26,592 bases of DNA from JBAQMG01 sp049302575 (GCA_049302575.1 JBAQMG010000114.1:1-26592), one strand, 5' to 3'. Positions 1 through 9,110 are shown, numbered from the stretch's first letter. A program made the numbers and translations. The notes: generated by a model from the sequence alone, not told the origin.

Positions 1-361
1 CGACCAGACAGGCAATTTGAACGCAAAATCCCTAGAAAGAAACGCTTCTTTATGAATAAGAAATCTGCATTGTGAATTATTGGATGCTTAGATTGACGAC
101 ATTGCCAGCGCAATTACTCTCAAAAACCTTTTCATGTTTTTGCCTCTATTCTTCTCAAATAATAATTTGTTTAAATAATAGCCTGTACCTTCCCTGAACA
201 ATTCGACAGTATTCTCTACATTCCTGCGCTATGAAAGTATTTAGTATAAGGCTAACCTGCAAATCAATTTACATAGATGATTTTTTCTTAAATTTATGCT
301 AAGGTAGTTGTATGTTGGTTGAATGATGACTAAAATTACAAAGATTTATGAGGTGAAAAAA
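1..361. other. Leading intergenic stretch, no gene supported
   Basis: AT-rich sequence with no convincing complete gene. On the minus strand a 46-codon frame is open from 228 to the TAA at 88-90, without a start or ribosome site, and could be the tail of a decayed gene. A plus-strand frame open from base 1 ends at 73-75. A small hairpin (AAAGAA/TTCTTT) lies near 37-52. I see no clear promoter for the downstream carboxyltransferase gene. Confidence 0.5.
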
Positions 362-1708
362 ATGAGAAAAGTAAATATCACAGAAACCGTCCTAAGAGAC
401 GGTAACCAATCATTGATTGCTACAAGGTTAGCTTTCGAACAATTTGCCCCTATTCTCGAGGAACTTGATAACGTAGGGTACTACTCCTTAGAATGTTGGG
501 GTGGGGCAACTTTTGACTCCTGTATAAGGTTCCTCAATGAAGACCCTTGGGATAGACTGAGAAAAATAAAAGCAATTGTGAAAAAGACCCCCCTGCAAAT
601 GCTTCTTAGGGGTCAAAACGTTCTTGGTTATAAACACTACCCTGATGACGTAGTTCGAGAATTTGTCAAGGCTGCAGTGGCTAACGGCATGGACATTATT
701 CGCGTTTTTGATGCCCTTAATGATTTTGATAATATTAAAGTCGCTATGGACGAAGTTAAAAAACAAGGAGCCCATGCCCAAGGAACCGTTGTCTATACAG
801 TAAGCCCGATCCACGATGTCAAAAACTACGAAAACTTAGCTAAACACCTAGAAGAAATGGGTGCCGACTCAATTTGCATCAAAGATATGGCCGGTCTTCT
901 AATGCCACAGGTTGCCTTTGATTTGATCAAAGTCTTAAAGCAGACTGTAAAAATACCTATCTACCTACACGCACACTGTACCAATGGGATTGCTGAAATG
1001 GCCTACCTCAAAGCGATTGAAGCTGGTGTAGATGGCATAGATTGTGCTATCTCTTGTTTCTCTAGCGGCTCTTCCCAACCACCCACCGAGACAATGCATT
1101 TTGCCTTAGAAAACGCTGGCTATACCACGGGCTTAGATCCCATTAAATTAAAAACTGTGAATGACTTTTTCAAACCACTTAGAGAAGAGTTTATCTCCTC
1201 CGGTATACTAGATACTCAAGTTCTTTCTCCTCAACCTGAAGGCCTAGTTTACCAAATTCCTGGCGGAATGTTATCTAATTTAATATCTCAACTTAAAGCG
1301 CAAAATGCTATTGAAAAATTAGATGCCGTACTTAATGAAGTCCCTAACGTTCGGAAAGATCTAGGATACCCCCCTCTTGTTACTCCAACTAGCCAGATCG
1401 TTGGAACTCAAGCCGTCTTTAACATCTTAACTGGTGAACGTTATCAAATGGTTATTAAAGAAGTGGTTAACTACTTTATGGGAGAATACGGCAAAGTTCC
1501 AGGCCCGATTAATGAAGAAGTTGCCAAAAAAGCTCTCAGGAAAAAACAACCTCTTCCAGGACGCTATGCCGATACTCTAGAACCTGCCTTTGAGAAGACA
1601 AAGGAACAACTTAAAGACATTACTTCGAGTGCTGAAGATGTCCTAACCTATTTGTTGTTTCCACAAATTGCTGAGGAATTTATCAAAAATAAAAACGGGA
1701 TTGTTTGA
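362..1708 (+). CDS. Carboxyltransferase subunit, 5S / oxaloacetate decarboxylase alpha / pyruvate carboxylase B type
   Basis: The 448-residue protein matches the carboxyltransferase (HMGL-like TIM barrel) domain of biotin-dependent enzymes, most closely the transcarboxylase 5S subunit. Visible landmarks are RDGNQSL near residue 12, ECWGGATFDSCIRFLNEDPW, LLRGQN, the KDMAGLL segment whose lysine is carbamylated in the family, HAH metal ligands in HAHCTNG, and the late PGGMLSNL and TPTSQIVGTQAVF blocks. It would move a carboxyl group between carboxybiotin and pyruvate/oxaloacetate in the cytoplasm. The length stops at the end of the carboxyltransferase region, so there is no fused biotinyl domain, and no biotin carrier or biotin carboxylase gene lies nearby. 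I chose ATG 362 because GAGGTG sits six bases upstream; an in-frame ATG at 323 lacks such a site. The exact substrate pair is not decidable here. Confidence 0.88.
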   Translation: MRKVNITETVLRDGNQSLIATRLAFEQFAPILEELDNVGYYSLECWGGATFDSCIRFLNEDPWDRLRKIKAIVKKTPLQMLLRGQNVLGYKHYPDDVVREFVKAAVANGMDIIRVFDALNDFDNIKVAMDEVKKQGAHAQGTVVYTVSPIHDVKNYENLAKHLEEMGADSICIKDMAGLLMPQVAFDLIKVLKQTVKIPIYLHAHCTNGIAEMAYLKAIEAGVDGIDCAISCFSSGSSQPPTETMHFALENAGYTTGLDPIKLKTVNDFFKPLREEFISSGILDTQVLSPQPEGLVYQIPGGMLSNLISQLKAQNAIEKLDAVLNEVPNVRKDLGYPPLVTPTSQIVGTQAVFNILTGERYQMVIKEVVNYFMGEYGKVPGPINEEVAKKALRKKQPLPGRYADTLEPAFEKTKEQLKDITSSAEDVLTYLLFPQIAEEFIKNKNGIV

Positions 1709-1821
1709 GTCATAAAAAAATGTATAATTTTCTTGCTCTATAATGATACTTTTTCATCCTGGATTGGGTATAATGGGGGGTAGGGTAATATACCTATTTA
1801 CTTGAGAAGGGAAGATGTTCT

Positions 1822-3171
1822 TTGTCATTACATATCCATTTTGTCGGTGTCAAAGGTTCAGGCATGAGTGCTTTGGCTCAAGTAAGCGCTGAAATCGAAG
1901 GTGCAACTATTACAGGTTCTGACGTGGAAGAACGTTTTTTTACAGATATAGTCTTAGAGCGCGCGCATATCCCCGTGCTGGGTTTTTCTCCGAAGAATGT
2001 CGAACAAGCTGATTTAATAGTTGCCTCACCCGCCTATACCGACCAACACGCAGAGCTCGTCCGGGCTAGAGAGCTAAATATTCCCATCCTCTCTTACCCA
2101 CAATATCTTGGGCGCTTGATGTCCAAAAAACGGGGCATCGCAGTTACCGGTACTCATGGGAAAACCACAACAACCGCAATGATTGGTTTAATTTTAATGC
2201 AAGCTGGCCTAGATCCCACGATAATCGTAGGTAGTGACGTTCCCAGCCTTGGGGGCAATGCTCATTCTGGTCATGGAGAATTCTTTCTAGCAGAATCCTG
2301 CGAATACAGGCGACATTTTCTTAATTACTCCCCCGAGTACCTAATTATCACTAACATAGATTTTGACCATCCAGACTATTTCCGAGATCTTCAGGATGTG
2401 GTCTTAGCTTTTCAAGAAATTACCCAAAAGGTTTCCCCTAACGGACATATTTTTATCTTAGCCGATGACCCCAATCGTCAAGCAATTGAGAGTCTAGCAC
2501 CGATCACTACGTTCGGACTATCCGCGGAGGCTGATATTCGTGCAACCGATATCTCTTATAATGATGAAGTCAGTACTATGAAACTCTTCATTTTAGGTGA
2601 CTATGTGGGAGACTTAGTACTTAATATTTCTGGTAAGCACAACATTCTCAATGCCCTAGCCTCAATTGCCTTTTGTCGCGAAATCGGCCTACCGCTCCAT
2701 CAGATTCTAAAAAGTCTCAGCCAGTTTACTGGTACCAAACGACGTTTTGAACACCTCGGAGTCAAAGACGGTGCCCTTATTGTTGATGACTATGCCCATC
2801 ATCCTACAGAAATCCGCAGCACCTTAGAAGGTGCCCGTCTTTCTTTCCCCAATCGGCGTATTCGAGCCATCTTTCAACCTCATACCTTTAGCCGCACAGA
2901 AAAACTTCTTCAGGAATTCTCACGTGCTTTCCAATCCGCTGACGAGGTCGTCATCGCCGATATTTTCGCCTCCGCCCGTGAACGAGATCCCCATACGATC
3001 TCCTCTACAGCTTTAGTAGAACTTATCCAACAACAAGGAATACAAGCCAGTTATATCGGAACCCTTGACGACATTAAATCTTACGTAGTTAAAACCCTTG
3101 CTCCCGAAGATTTAGTCCTTACCCTAGGGGCTGGAGATATTTATAAAGTAGGTCAAGACCTAGTCTGTTAA
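1822..3171 (+). CDS. murC: UDP-N-acetylmuramate--L-alanine ligase (MurC type)
   Basis: This Mur ligase adds L-alanine to UDP-MurNAc with ATP in the cytoplasmic stage of peptidoglycan synthesis. The 449 residues show the three Mur domains in order: an N-terminal Rossmann part with HFVGVKGSGMSALAQ (about 6-20), the central ATPase with the P-loop GTHGKTTTT (110-118) and the NIDFDHPDYF segment, and the C-terminal domain with DDYAHHPTEI. The last motif and overall length favour MurC over MurD/E/F; Mpl is the main alternative. The start is TTG at 1822, placed about nine bases after AAGGGA; the ATG at 1815 is out of frame. The gene is outside any cell-wall cluster, so it may be a second copy. It converges with the SDR gene, its stop overlapping that gene's stop. 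Confidence 0.88.
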   Translation: MSLHIHFVGVKGSGMSALAQVSAEIEGATITGSDVEERFFTDIVLERAHIPVLGFSPKNVEQADLIVASPAYTDQHAELVRARELNIPILSYPQYLGRLMSKKRGIAVTGTHGKTTTTAMIGLILMQAGLDPTIIVGSDVPSLGGNAHSGHGEFFLAESCEYRRHFLNYSPEYLIITNIDFDHPDYFRDLQDVVLAFQEITQKVSPNGHIFILADDPNRQAIESLAPITTFGLSAEADIRATDISYNDEVSTMKLFILGDYVGDLVLNISGKHNILNALASIAFCREIGLPLHQILKSLSQFTGTKRRFEHLGVKDGALIVDDYAHHPTEIRSTLEGARLSFPNRRIRAIFQPHTFSRTEKLLQEFSRAFQSADEVVIADIFASARERDPHTISSTALVELIQQQGIQASYIGTLDDIKSYVVKTLAPEDLVLTLGAGDIYKVGQDLVC

Positions 3172-4637
3172 CTAGCCTTCATTTGTGAAATTTGTCGGGC
3201 CAACGCCCTAATCATACCACTGAAAATAAACTTATGAATAGGGTAAAGTGCATACCAGTATAAATGGCCTAGAAGTCCTTTAGGTTCGTAGAATGCTATC
3301 TGAGTTATAAGCACCTTGGAATTATCCAAGGTGCTTATAACAAATTGCAGCCACCCTCTACCAGGCATTTTCATCTCTGAATGTAATCTTAACAAGCGTT
3401 GATCAATTAGCTCTTCCACTCGCCAAAAATCGATCGGATCACCTACCCTAAGTTGAAGGTAGCATCGCCTGCCGCGATAGCCAACCCCACCCACCAGGGT
3501 ATCCATAAACCCACGCAACCACCACAAAGGATTGGCATAAAGCCAGCCATTTTGCCCTCCAATACTAATGATAGCTTGAAAGACCTCGCTCGTTGAAGCT
3601 TCTACAATGATCTTTCTCTTTTCCATAACCATACCCTCTATATTGGTAAGTTTGACGACTTGGTCATCTTTTTGTCCTAAAGAAGAGATCGAACCAGACC
3701 AAATCGTTTCTACTTTGTCTTCAGCATTACGCTCAAGTGCCAGTTCTAAGGCCTCTTGATATCTTAGGAGAGGAAACCTAAAGAGTTGTCGAGCAGTATC
3801 ATCCCGAACGATAACCTCGTTTTTTAAACCTTCTATTAATGGACGACTAATATTAGCCGAGATTGGGGTAAGTAAATCTAGGAATAAAGCACAGATTTCC
3901 GTCGTTAGAAACGGTACAATCACTATTTTACGTTTCAAACCACGTACCCGTGCATAAGTTAGTAACATCTCATTGTAGCCCAAAATATCTGGACCGCCAA
4001 TTTCTAAGATCTGCCCCGCTGACTCCGGAATCTCTAAACATTCCACCAAATACTCTAAAACATTCCGAACAGCAATCGGTTGAGATTTAGTTTTTACCCA
4101 TCTTGGGCTAGGAATGATGGGTAACCGTTCGGTAATATAACGAAGCATTTCGAAAGAGACACTTCCTGAGCCAATAACTTGGGCAGCTCTAAATTCAGTG
4201 ATCGGAACTCCACTCATTCTCAATTGATCACCTGTATCGTGCCGACTTTTTAAATGCTCTGAGAGATAATCGTTATCTGACCCCAGTCCACTCATATAGA
4301 TAATTCGTTTGACTCCCTGTTCCTTAGCAGCTCGACCAAAATTAGCAGCAGCTTGGATATCTCGTTCAGGAAAACCCTTCCCTGCGGTCATAGAATGAAC
4401 AAGATAATAAGCAACCTCTACATTCTCCAAAGCTGGCAAGATTGATTGATAGTTTAAGACGTCCCCCTCAAAAACAGTTACCTTATCCCAGCCTCTTCCT
4501 TGTATCCGTGAAGAATCCCTTACAAAGCATCGAACACGATGGCCTTTTTTCATCAAACGACTGATCAGTCGACCACCTATATATCCCGTAGCACCAGTTA
4601 CTAAAATAATTTTATCGTGATGCTTCACTTGATCCAA
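3168..4637 (-). CDS. SDR/NmrA-like NAD(P)-binding protein with C-terminal DUF2867 domain
   Basis: The 489-residue product begins with an atypical short-chain dehydrogenase Rossmann fold, VTGATGYIGGRL near residues 12-24, followed by VRCFVRD, a GDV segment and YYLVHSM, typical of NmrA/epimerase-like proteins. From about residue 330 the sequence matches my recollection of the DUF2867 (SRPBCC-like) fusion, with W-rich stretches such as NPLWWLRGFMD. Substrate and reaction are unknown. I placed the start at TTG 4637, six bases after AGAGGAG and 14 bases below the stop of the upstream nucleotidase gene; a longer open frame to 4706 would overlap that gene with no ribosome site. A GTG four codons inside is the alternative. 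It is the last gene of a nadE-nucleotidase-SDR run and its TAA overlaps the murC stop on the other strand. Confidence 0.8.
   Translation of the reverse strand: MDQVKHHDKIILVTGATGYIGGRLISRLMKKGHRVRCFVRDSSRIQGRGWDKVTVFEGDVLNYQSILPALENVEVAYYLVHSMTAGKGFPERDIQAAANFGRAAKEQGVKRIIYMSGLGSDNDYLSEHLKSRHDTGDQLRMSGVPITEFRAAQVIGSGSVSFEMLRYITERLPIIPSPRWVKTKSQPIAVRNVLEYLVECLEIPESAGQILEIGGPDILGYNEMLLTYARVRGLKRKIVIVPFLTTEICALFLDLLTPISANISRPLIEGLKNEVIVRDDTARQLFRFPLLRYQEALELALERNAEDKVETIWSGSISSLGQKDDQVVKLTNIEGMVMEKRKIIVEASTSEVFQAIISIGGQNGWLYANPLWWLRGFMDTLVGGVGYRGRRCYLQLRVGDPIDFWRVEELIDQRLLRLHSEMKMPGRGWLQFVISTLDNSKVLITQIAFYEPKGLLGHLYWYALYPIHKFIFSGMIRALARQISQMKAS
3304..3341. repeat. Perfect 17-bp inverted repeat inside the 3' end of the SDR gene
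   Basis: GTTATAAGCACCTTGGA (3304-3320) is followed by a four-base loop ATTA and by its exact reverse complement (3325-3341). It lies within codons of the SDR/DUF2867 gene, about 130 bases past the murC stop on the plus strand. Neither side has a T-run, so it is not a textbook terminator, but it could stop or stabilise both converging transcripts. Confidence 0.85.
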
Positions 4638-4651
4638 GAAAACTCCTCTTT

Positions 4652-5218
4652 TCAACCCTTTAAAGTCAAGTCTAATCTTCGAATCTCTTTTAAAAGCTCC
4701 TGCCAACTATGACAACGTGTAATCCCTACTGGAAGTTCACCTTGATTATAACTAGCATTTAAAAGTAAAGCGGGAACACCACTATTAGCAATACTTCTGG
4801 CGTTGACCAGATAGTCTTCAACAAATACGTGCATCCCCCATTGCTTGATTAAGTCAACTTTACTTTTAAATCCCGTGAAAAGGACATGTTCGTAAGGAAT
4901 CTGATATTTTCGGAACCAGCGTAGCGTAACTTCTTTTTCCTCAGGAATTCGAGCTGTAATATAGATAAGTTCATGTCCTTCTTTTAGCAAACTTTCAATT
5001 CCTACTTTTGCTCCCAATATTGGTTGAGGCATACTTAATAATTGTTCGGTATTCTGGATAAAGAAATCATTCATATCATCCCATGGAACATCAAACACGA
5101 GATGCATCTCGTAATCCTCAAGTACAGTGATATTCTTTCCGTAATGCCGATTTAATTCTTGCAACCAGACCGAATAACTATCGGATATTACTCCGTCAAT
5201 ATCCAAACCAACACGCAT
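4652..5218 (-). CDS. HAD-superfamily 5' nucleotidase (NT5C/YqfW-like)
   Basis: The 188-residue protein carries the HAD phosphatase signature: DIDGV at 6-10 (nucleophile Asp6 and acid/base Asp8), ITAR at 87-90, lysines at 118/120 in FKSKVDLI, and VEDY at 133-136. The small helical cap between the first two motifs and the overall length fit the NT5C-like nucleotidases that dephosphorylate (deoxy)nucleoside monophosphates; the true substrate is not visible. The ATG follows the nadE stop by two bases, so the two are translationally close and surely co-transcribed. Pairing with nadE makes a role in nucleotide or NAD-precursor turnover plausible, but that is inference. Confidence 0.82.
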   Translation of the reverse strand: MRVGLDIDGVISDSYSVWLQELNRHYGKNITVLEDYEMHLVFDVPWDDMNDFFIQNTEQLLSMPQPILGAKVGIESLLKEGHELIYITARIPEEKEVTLRWFRKYQIPYEHVLFTGFKSKVDLIKQWGMHVFVEDYLVNARSIANSGVPALLLNASYNQGELPVGITRCHSWQELLKEIRRLDLTLKG

Positions 5219-5220
5219 GC

Positions 5221-5994
5221 TTAATCCAGCCCTTTGGGTTTAGGTAATTCGAAGCTTAGTGGAAGTTGCCGTTTATGCTCACTCACCCGATGTAATTCTT
5301 CTATTCTCTCAGGAATGTTAGCAGGAACCTGCTCTCCCAAAAGATAGCGGTCAATCATATCATAGGCTAAGCCCATCTCTGCTTCATCTGTTTGTCCTGG
5401 CCAGAGTCCAGCCGTTGGTACTCGACCAGCAATTTTTTCCGGTAATCCTAACGCTCTAGCCCAAGCCCTAACCTCCGTTTTGGTCAAAGAACTAATCGGT
5501 AAAACATCAACCCCACCATCACCGTATTTAGTGAAATAGCCAGTATAACTTTCCGGGGCGTTATCTGTACCCACTACTAAATAGTTAAGTGCATTCGCTA
5601 CCGAATATAAGGTTGCCATCCGCAAACGTGCTTTTAAGTTTCCCTGACTCATCTGTTGCCCAACGGGAGTAAACTTTTTAGAAAGCAGTCCTGCCTCAAC
5701 TTGACCAAACACCTCCAGATGAGCCTGACCCAGGTCAACTTCAAGAACCTCGAGACCATGAGTCTGAGCAATTAGCAAGGCGTCTTCTTTATCCAAAGGA
5801 TTAGACTGACAGGGCATTATTACACCCAAGCAATTGTCTGGAAATGCCCGCTTACAAAGTCCAGAAACCACCGCTGAATCAACACCCCCAGAAACACCTA
5901 CCACCAAGCCTTTGACCTTGGCCTGCGCTGCTATCTGCCGTAACCATTCAACCGCTTGAGCTATTCGTACTTCGATTTCTGCTTCATTCCACAT
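5221..5994 (-). CDS. nadE: NH3-dependent NAD+ synthetase
   Basis: It converts deamido-NAD (nicotinate adenine dinucleotide), ATP and ammonia to NAD in the cytoplasm. The 257-residue protein has the N-type ATP pyrophosphatase loop SGGVDS at 35-40, and the later family blocks KARLRMATLYSVAN, GTDNAPESYTGYFTKYGDGG (deamido-NAD site) and PISSLTKTEVRAWA. There is no N-terminal nitrilase domain, so it uses free ammonia rather than glutamine. ATG 5994 is preceded by GGGGGT at good spacing. It is the first gene of the nadE-nucleotidase-SDR operon, with a promoter-like pair about 55-80 bases upstream. Confidence 0.93.
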   Translation of the reverse strand: MWNEAEIEVRIAQAVEWLRQIAAQAKVKGLVVGVSGGVDSAVVSGLCKRAFPDNCLGVIMPCQSNPLDKEDALLIAQTHGLEVLEVDLGQAHLEVFGQVEAGLLSKKFTPVGQQMSQGNLKARLRMATLYSVANALNYLVVGTDNAPESYTGYFTKYGDGGVDVLPISSLTKTEVRAWARALGLPEKIAGRVPTAGLWPGQTDEAEMGLAYDMIDRYLLGEQVPANIPERIEELHRVSEHKRQLPLSFELPKPKGLD

Positions 5995-6048
5995 TGCACT
6001 CTACCCCCTAGTCTCAATATTATTTTTCATTTAGCACCCTTGCTTTAA

Positions 6049-6077
6049 ATCATACAACCTAATCGTCAGATCTACAA
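6049..6077 (-). promoter_or_regulatory. Candidate sigma-A promoter for nadE operon
   Basis: On the minus strand TTGTAG (6077-6072) and TATGAT (6054-6049) are separated by exactly 17 bases, leaving a leader of about 50 bases before the nadE ATG. Both hexamers deviate from consensus, so this is a candidate only. Confidence 0.4.
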
Positions 6078-6167
6078 TATTAACTAATCATTTTAGCAAA
6101 TCGATTACGTCTGGCAACACAAATTACTTTAGTATCCTTTCCCAAATCAGCAGTTAAAATAATCTCT

Positions 6168-6205
6168 AAAAAATTAACCTACTTTGACCAAGATGGGCAA
6201 GTAGG
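6168..6205 (-). terminator. Rho-independent terminator after argH
   Basis: Read on the minus strand, CCTACTT (6205-6199) pairs with AAGTAGG (6184-6178), with further inner G/C pairs around the loop, and is followed directly by TTAATTTTTT. It lies about 110 bases past the argH stop and would end the argGH transcript before nadE. Confidence 0.75.
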
Positions 6206-6315
6206 CTTACATATCCATATCTCCTTCGTGTTTTTCTAATATTTCAGGTCTAGCTTATTCACACTACTCACAATTATATGATCATTTCTGTTGATAACTA
6301 ACCTTAACTTCGAAC

Positions 6316-7698
6316 TTACCAAAGTAACTGTTCTAACTCCTGCTGATTATACATTATAGACTTTAATACCGTTTCCGGTGCCGGTCCTCCCGTAACCTGT
6401 CTGTTACGAACACAATATTCAATCCCAATGGCCTCGAAAAGATCAGCACTAAAAACCGTTGATAGCGCTTGGTACTCCTCTAAGGTCAAATCTTCTAAGC
6501 CAAGATTTTTCTTACTACAATATAAAACAATTCGCCCGACCAATTCATGAGCATCCCGAAAAGGAACACCTTTTTTAGCCAAATAATCTGCTAAATCTGT
6601 CGCATTAGTAAATCCGCCTTTAGCACCCTGAGCCATAACCTCACGCTTAACTTTCATCGTACTCAGCATTGGTTCCATGACTAGAAGACACTTCTGCACA
6701 GTATCCACAGCGTCAAACAATCGCTCCTTATCTTCTTGCATATCCTTGTTGTACGCTAAGGGAAGGCCTTTCATAACTGTCAGAAGAGCAAATAAATCCC
6801 CATAAACTCTGCCCGTTTTACCTCTCACCAACTCTGCAACGTCGGGGTTTTTCTTTTGCGGCATAATGCTGGAACCCGTGGAATACCCATCATCCATCAC
6901 CACAAATTGAAACTCTCCGCTCGACCAAAGCACTAGTTCTTCACATAAACGGCTTAAATGCATCATTAAGATTGAAGCCGCCGCCAAGAATTCTAAAGCA
7001 AAATCCCGATCACTGACCCCATCCAAACTATTTTGGGTCACTCCCTCAAAACCTAGTTCACTAGCAGGCAACTCTCGCCGCAGAGGAAAAGTCGTCCCAG
7101 CCATAGCACCTGATCCTAAAGGTGACAAATTTAGTCGTTTCCGGGTATCCTTTAAGCGCCCAAGATCACGCAAAAACATTTGCACATAAGCCATGAAATG
7201 GTGTGCCAAAGTAATCGGTTGAGCCTTCTGCAGATGAGTATAGCCTGGCATCCAGGTTTCCAAATGCTCCTCAGATAATTTAAGTAAGGTTCGAATAAAT
7301 TTAATCAAGCTATCTTTGGTTGTATCAATTTCCTCGCGCAGAAATAGCTTTAAATCTAAAGCAACCTGGTCATTACGGCTCCGGGCAGTATGCAGCTTTT
7401 TCCCCAGCTCCCCAATCCGCTCCGTCAGAAGCTTCTCCACATTCATGTGAATGTCTTCCGCCCCAATTTCGAACTCCACAAGACCAGCTTGAATTTCCAC
7501 TAAGAGCCCTTGTAGAGCCACAATGATCGTTTCAGCTTCCTCCCGAGACAATACTCCAATCGTGCCTAGCATGCGAGCATGAGCGACACTCCCCTGAATA
7601 TCTTGCTTATATAAGCGTTGATCGAACGAAATAGAAGAATGAAAATCTTCCACTAATGCGTCAGTACTTTTCTCAAAACGTCCACCCCAAAGCTTCAC
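6316..7698 (-). CDS. argH: Argininosuccinate lyase
   Basis: It cleaves argininosuccinate to arginine and fumarate, the last step of arginine synthesis. The 460 residues begin with the family start MKLWGGRF, contain HTARSRNDQ near residue 107 and the fumarase/aspartase signature GSSIMPQKKNPD, where the serine is the catalytic residue of this superfamily. I chose GTG 7698 because GGAGGTG lies eight bases upstream and the protein then begins as its homologues do; an ATG at 7716 overlapping the argG stop would add six residues that include the ribosome site. The gene is coupled to argG (18 bases apart) and followed by a clear terminator. Confidence 0.95.
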   Translation of the reverse strand: MKLWGGRFEKSTDALVEDFHSSISFDQRLYKQDIQGSVAHARMLGTIGVLSREEAETIIVALQGLLVEIQAGLVEFEIGAEDIHMNVEKLLTERIGELGKKLHTARSRNDQVALDLKLFLREEIDTTKDSLIKFIRTLLKLSEEHLETWMPGYTHLQKAQPITLAHHFMAYVQMFLRDLGRLKDTRKRLNLSPLGSGAMAGTTFPLRRELPASELGFEGVTQNSLDGVSDRDFALEFLAAASILMMHLSRLCEELVLWSSGEFQFVVMDDGYSTGSSIMPQKKNPDVAELVRGKTGRVYGDLFALLTVMKGLPLAYNKDMQEDKERLFDAVDTVQKCLLVMEPMLSTMKVKREVMAQGAKGGFTNATDLADYLAKKGVPFRDAHELVGRIVLYCSKKNLGLEDLTLEEYQALSTVFSADLFEAIGIEYCVRNRQVTGGPAPETVLKSIMYNQQELEQLLW

Positions 7699-7715
7699 GT
7701 TAATCGCCACCTCCA

Positions 7716-8918
7716 TTATCGCAGACCCGATTTTTTCTCCATTAAAGCTCGTACTTTTAAAGGGAGTCCAAAAAGGTTAATAAACCCTTCCGCATCTTTC
7801 TGGTTATAAACCCCATCTCGGCCAAAGGTAGCAAACTCCTCATTATATAGAGAATAAGGCGATTTACTCCCAGCTAATGAGCAGTTCCCTTTGTAAAGTT
7901 TGATGCGCACTGTTCCAGTCACGTTTTGTTGAGTAACCTGAACGAAGGCGTCCATTGCCTCCCGAAGTGGAGAAAACCAAACTCCGTCATAGACCAATTC
8001 CGCATATTTGAGGGCGATCTGTTCTTTATAATGTAGGGTCATACGGTCAAGAGTTAAGTGTTCTAGAGCTTGATGAGCCATATATAAAATCGTTCCGCCG
8101 GGGGTTTCGTAGACTCCTCGCGACTTCATGCCTACTAAACGATTTTCAACCAGGTCTATGATCCCCACTCCGTTTTGACCCCCTAATTGATTGAGGGTTT
8201 CTAAGAGCTTTACCGGAGAGAGTTTTGTTCCATCTAAAGTTACTGGTATTCCCTGCTCAAAACCCAGTTCAAGATAAGTTGCTTTATCCGGTGCATCCTC
8301 TGGAGCAACCCCTAACAAAAAGAGCCCACGTTTTGGTTCATTCCAGGGATCCTCTAAATCAGCTCCCTCATGACTGAGATGCCAAACGTTACGATCCATG
8401 CTATAGGACTTGTTCGTTGCCGCTATCGGAATACCACGAGCTTTAGCATATTCAATCGCTTCTTCGCGAGATTTAATATCCCAGATACGCCAAGGAGCAA
8501 TAATTTCTAAGTCTGGGTTTAAAGCTTTGACCGCCAATTCGAACCGAACTTGATCGTTGCCTTTGCCAGTGGCACCATGACAGATGGCCACAGCTCCTTC
8601 TTTTTCAGCAATTTCTACGAGGCGTTTAGCAATCAGAGGTCTAGCGAACGATGTGCCTAGCAGATATTTTCCTTCATAGACTGCTCCAGCTTTAAGAGTG
8701 GGGTAGATATAATCCGTAACAAACTCTTCCTGTAAATCTTCGATATAAAGTTTACTTGCTCCACTCTTGATGGCCTTTTCCTGGAGTGGGGCAAGTTCCT
8801 CTCCTTGTCCTAAATCAGCAGCCATGGCAATAACTTCATACCCATAATTTTCCTTAAGCCAAGGTATAATAATCGACGTATCTAAGCCACCAGAATAAGC
8901 TAAAACTACTTTTTTCAA
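7716..8918 (-). CDS. argG: Argininosuccinate synthase
   Basis: It joins citrulline and aspartate using ATP to form argininosuccinate. The 400-residue protein starts with the ATP pyrophosphatase loop AYSGGLDTS (7-15) and has the later signature GATGKGNDQVRFE, plus the SYSMDRNVWHLSHEGADLEDP and LGVAPEDAPD segments expected along the full length. The start is TTG 8918, nine bases after GGAGGT. A 190-base gap with its own promoter-like sequence separates it from carB, so argGH can be transcribed separately from the argC-carB run. Confidence 0.95.
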   Translation of the reverse strand: MKKVVLAYSGGLDTSIIIPWLKENYGYEVIAMAADLGQGEELAPLQEKAIKSGASKLYIEDLQEEFVTDYIYPTLKAGAVYEGKYLLGTSFARPLIAKRLVEIAEKEGAVAICHGATGKGNDQVRFELAVKALNPDLEIIAPWRIWDIKSREEAIEYAKARGIPIAATNKSYSMDRNVWHLSHEGADLEDPWNEPKRGLFLLGVAPEDAPDKATYLELGFEQGIPVTLDGTKLSPVKLLETLNQLGGQNGVGIIDLVENRLVGMKSRGVYETPGGTILYMAHQALEHLTLDRMTLHYKEQIALKYAELVYDGVWFSPLREAMDAFVQVTQQNVTGTVRIKLYKGNCSLAGSKSPYSLYNEEFATFGRDGVYNQKDAEGFINLFGLPLKVRALMEKKSGLR

Positions 8919-8978
8919 AACTGTTAAACCTCCGTTCTAAATCAACAAATCTCCCACCTGAACTATGTCTCTTTAACA

Positions 8979-9006
8979 ATTATACAAACTCTAAGCAAGT
9001 AATCAA
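8979..9006 (-). promoter_or_regulatory. Candidate argG promoter
   Basis: On the minus strand TTGATT (9006-9001) and a perfect TATAAT (8984-8979) are 16 bases apart, about 60 bases before the argG start. The bases around the -10 (TTTGTATAATTGTTAA) only weakly resemble an ARG box, so ArgR control here is uncertain. Confidence 0.55.
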
Positions 9007-9030
9007 GTAAGCCACCTCATATGCCACTTA

Positions 9031-9044
9031 GTTCATTGTTCATT
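9031..9044. repeat. Two tandem 7-bp repeats in the carB-argG gap
   Basis: TTCATTG occurs twice in direct succession, followed by a diverged TTCTTAA. The 7-bp period matches the repeat tract between argJ and argB. Confidence 0.5.
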
Positions 9045-9110
9045 GTTCTTAACTGGGACAGACTTTTTTCAAATCTTCTCTAACTAACTTCATTAGCTCA
9101 ACTCAACTTT

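Larger units (their letters stand above)
5995..6315. other. Gap between argH and nadE
   Basis: This 321-base AT-rich gap contains the argH terminator (6168-6205) and a candidate nadE promoter (6049-6077). I see no open frame with a ribosome site and no other structured element between 6206 and 6315. Confidence 0.6.

Noticed and set aside
1..75. Plus-strand frame open from base 1 to a stop at 73-75
   Set aside because: Only 24 codons are visible and the basic composition is not diagnostic of a gene tail.
88..228. 46-codon open frame on the minus strand near the left edge
   Set aside because: It has no start codon with a ribosome site and I recognise no family; it may be a gene remnant but cannot be supported.
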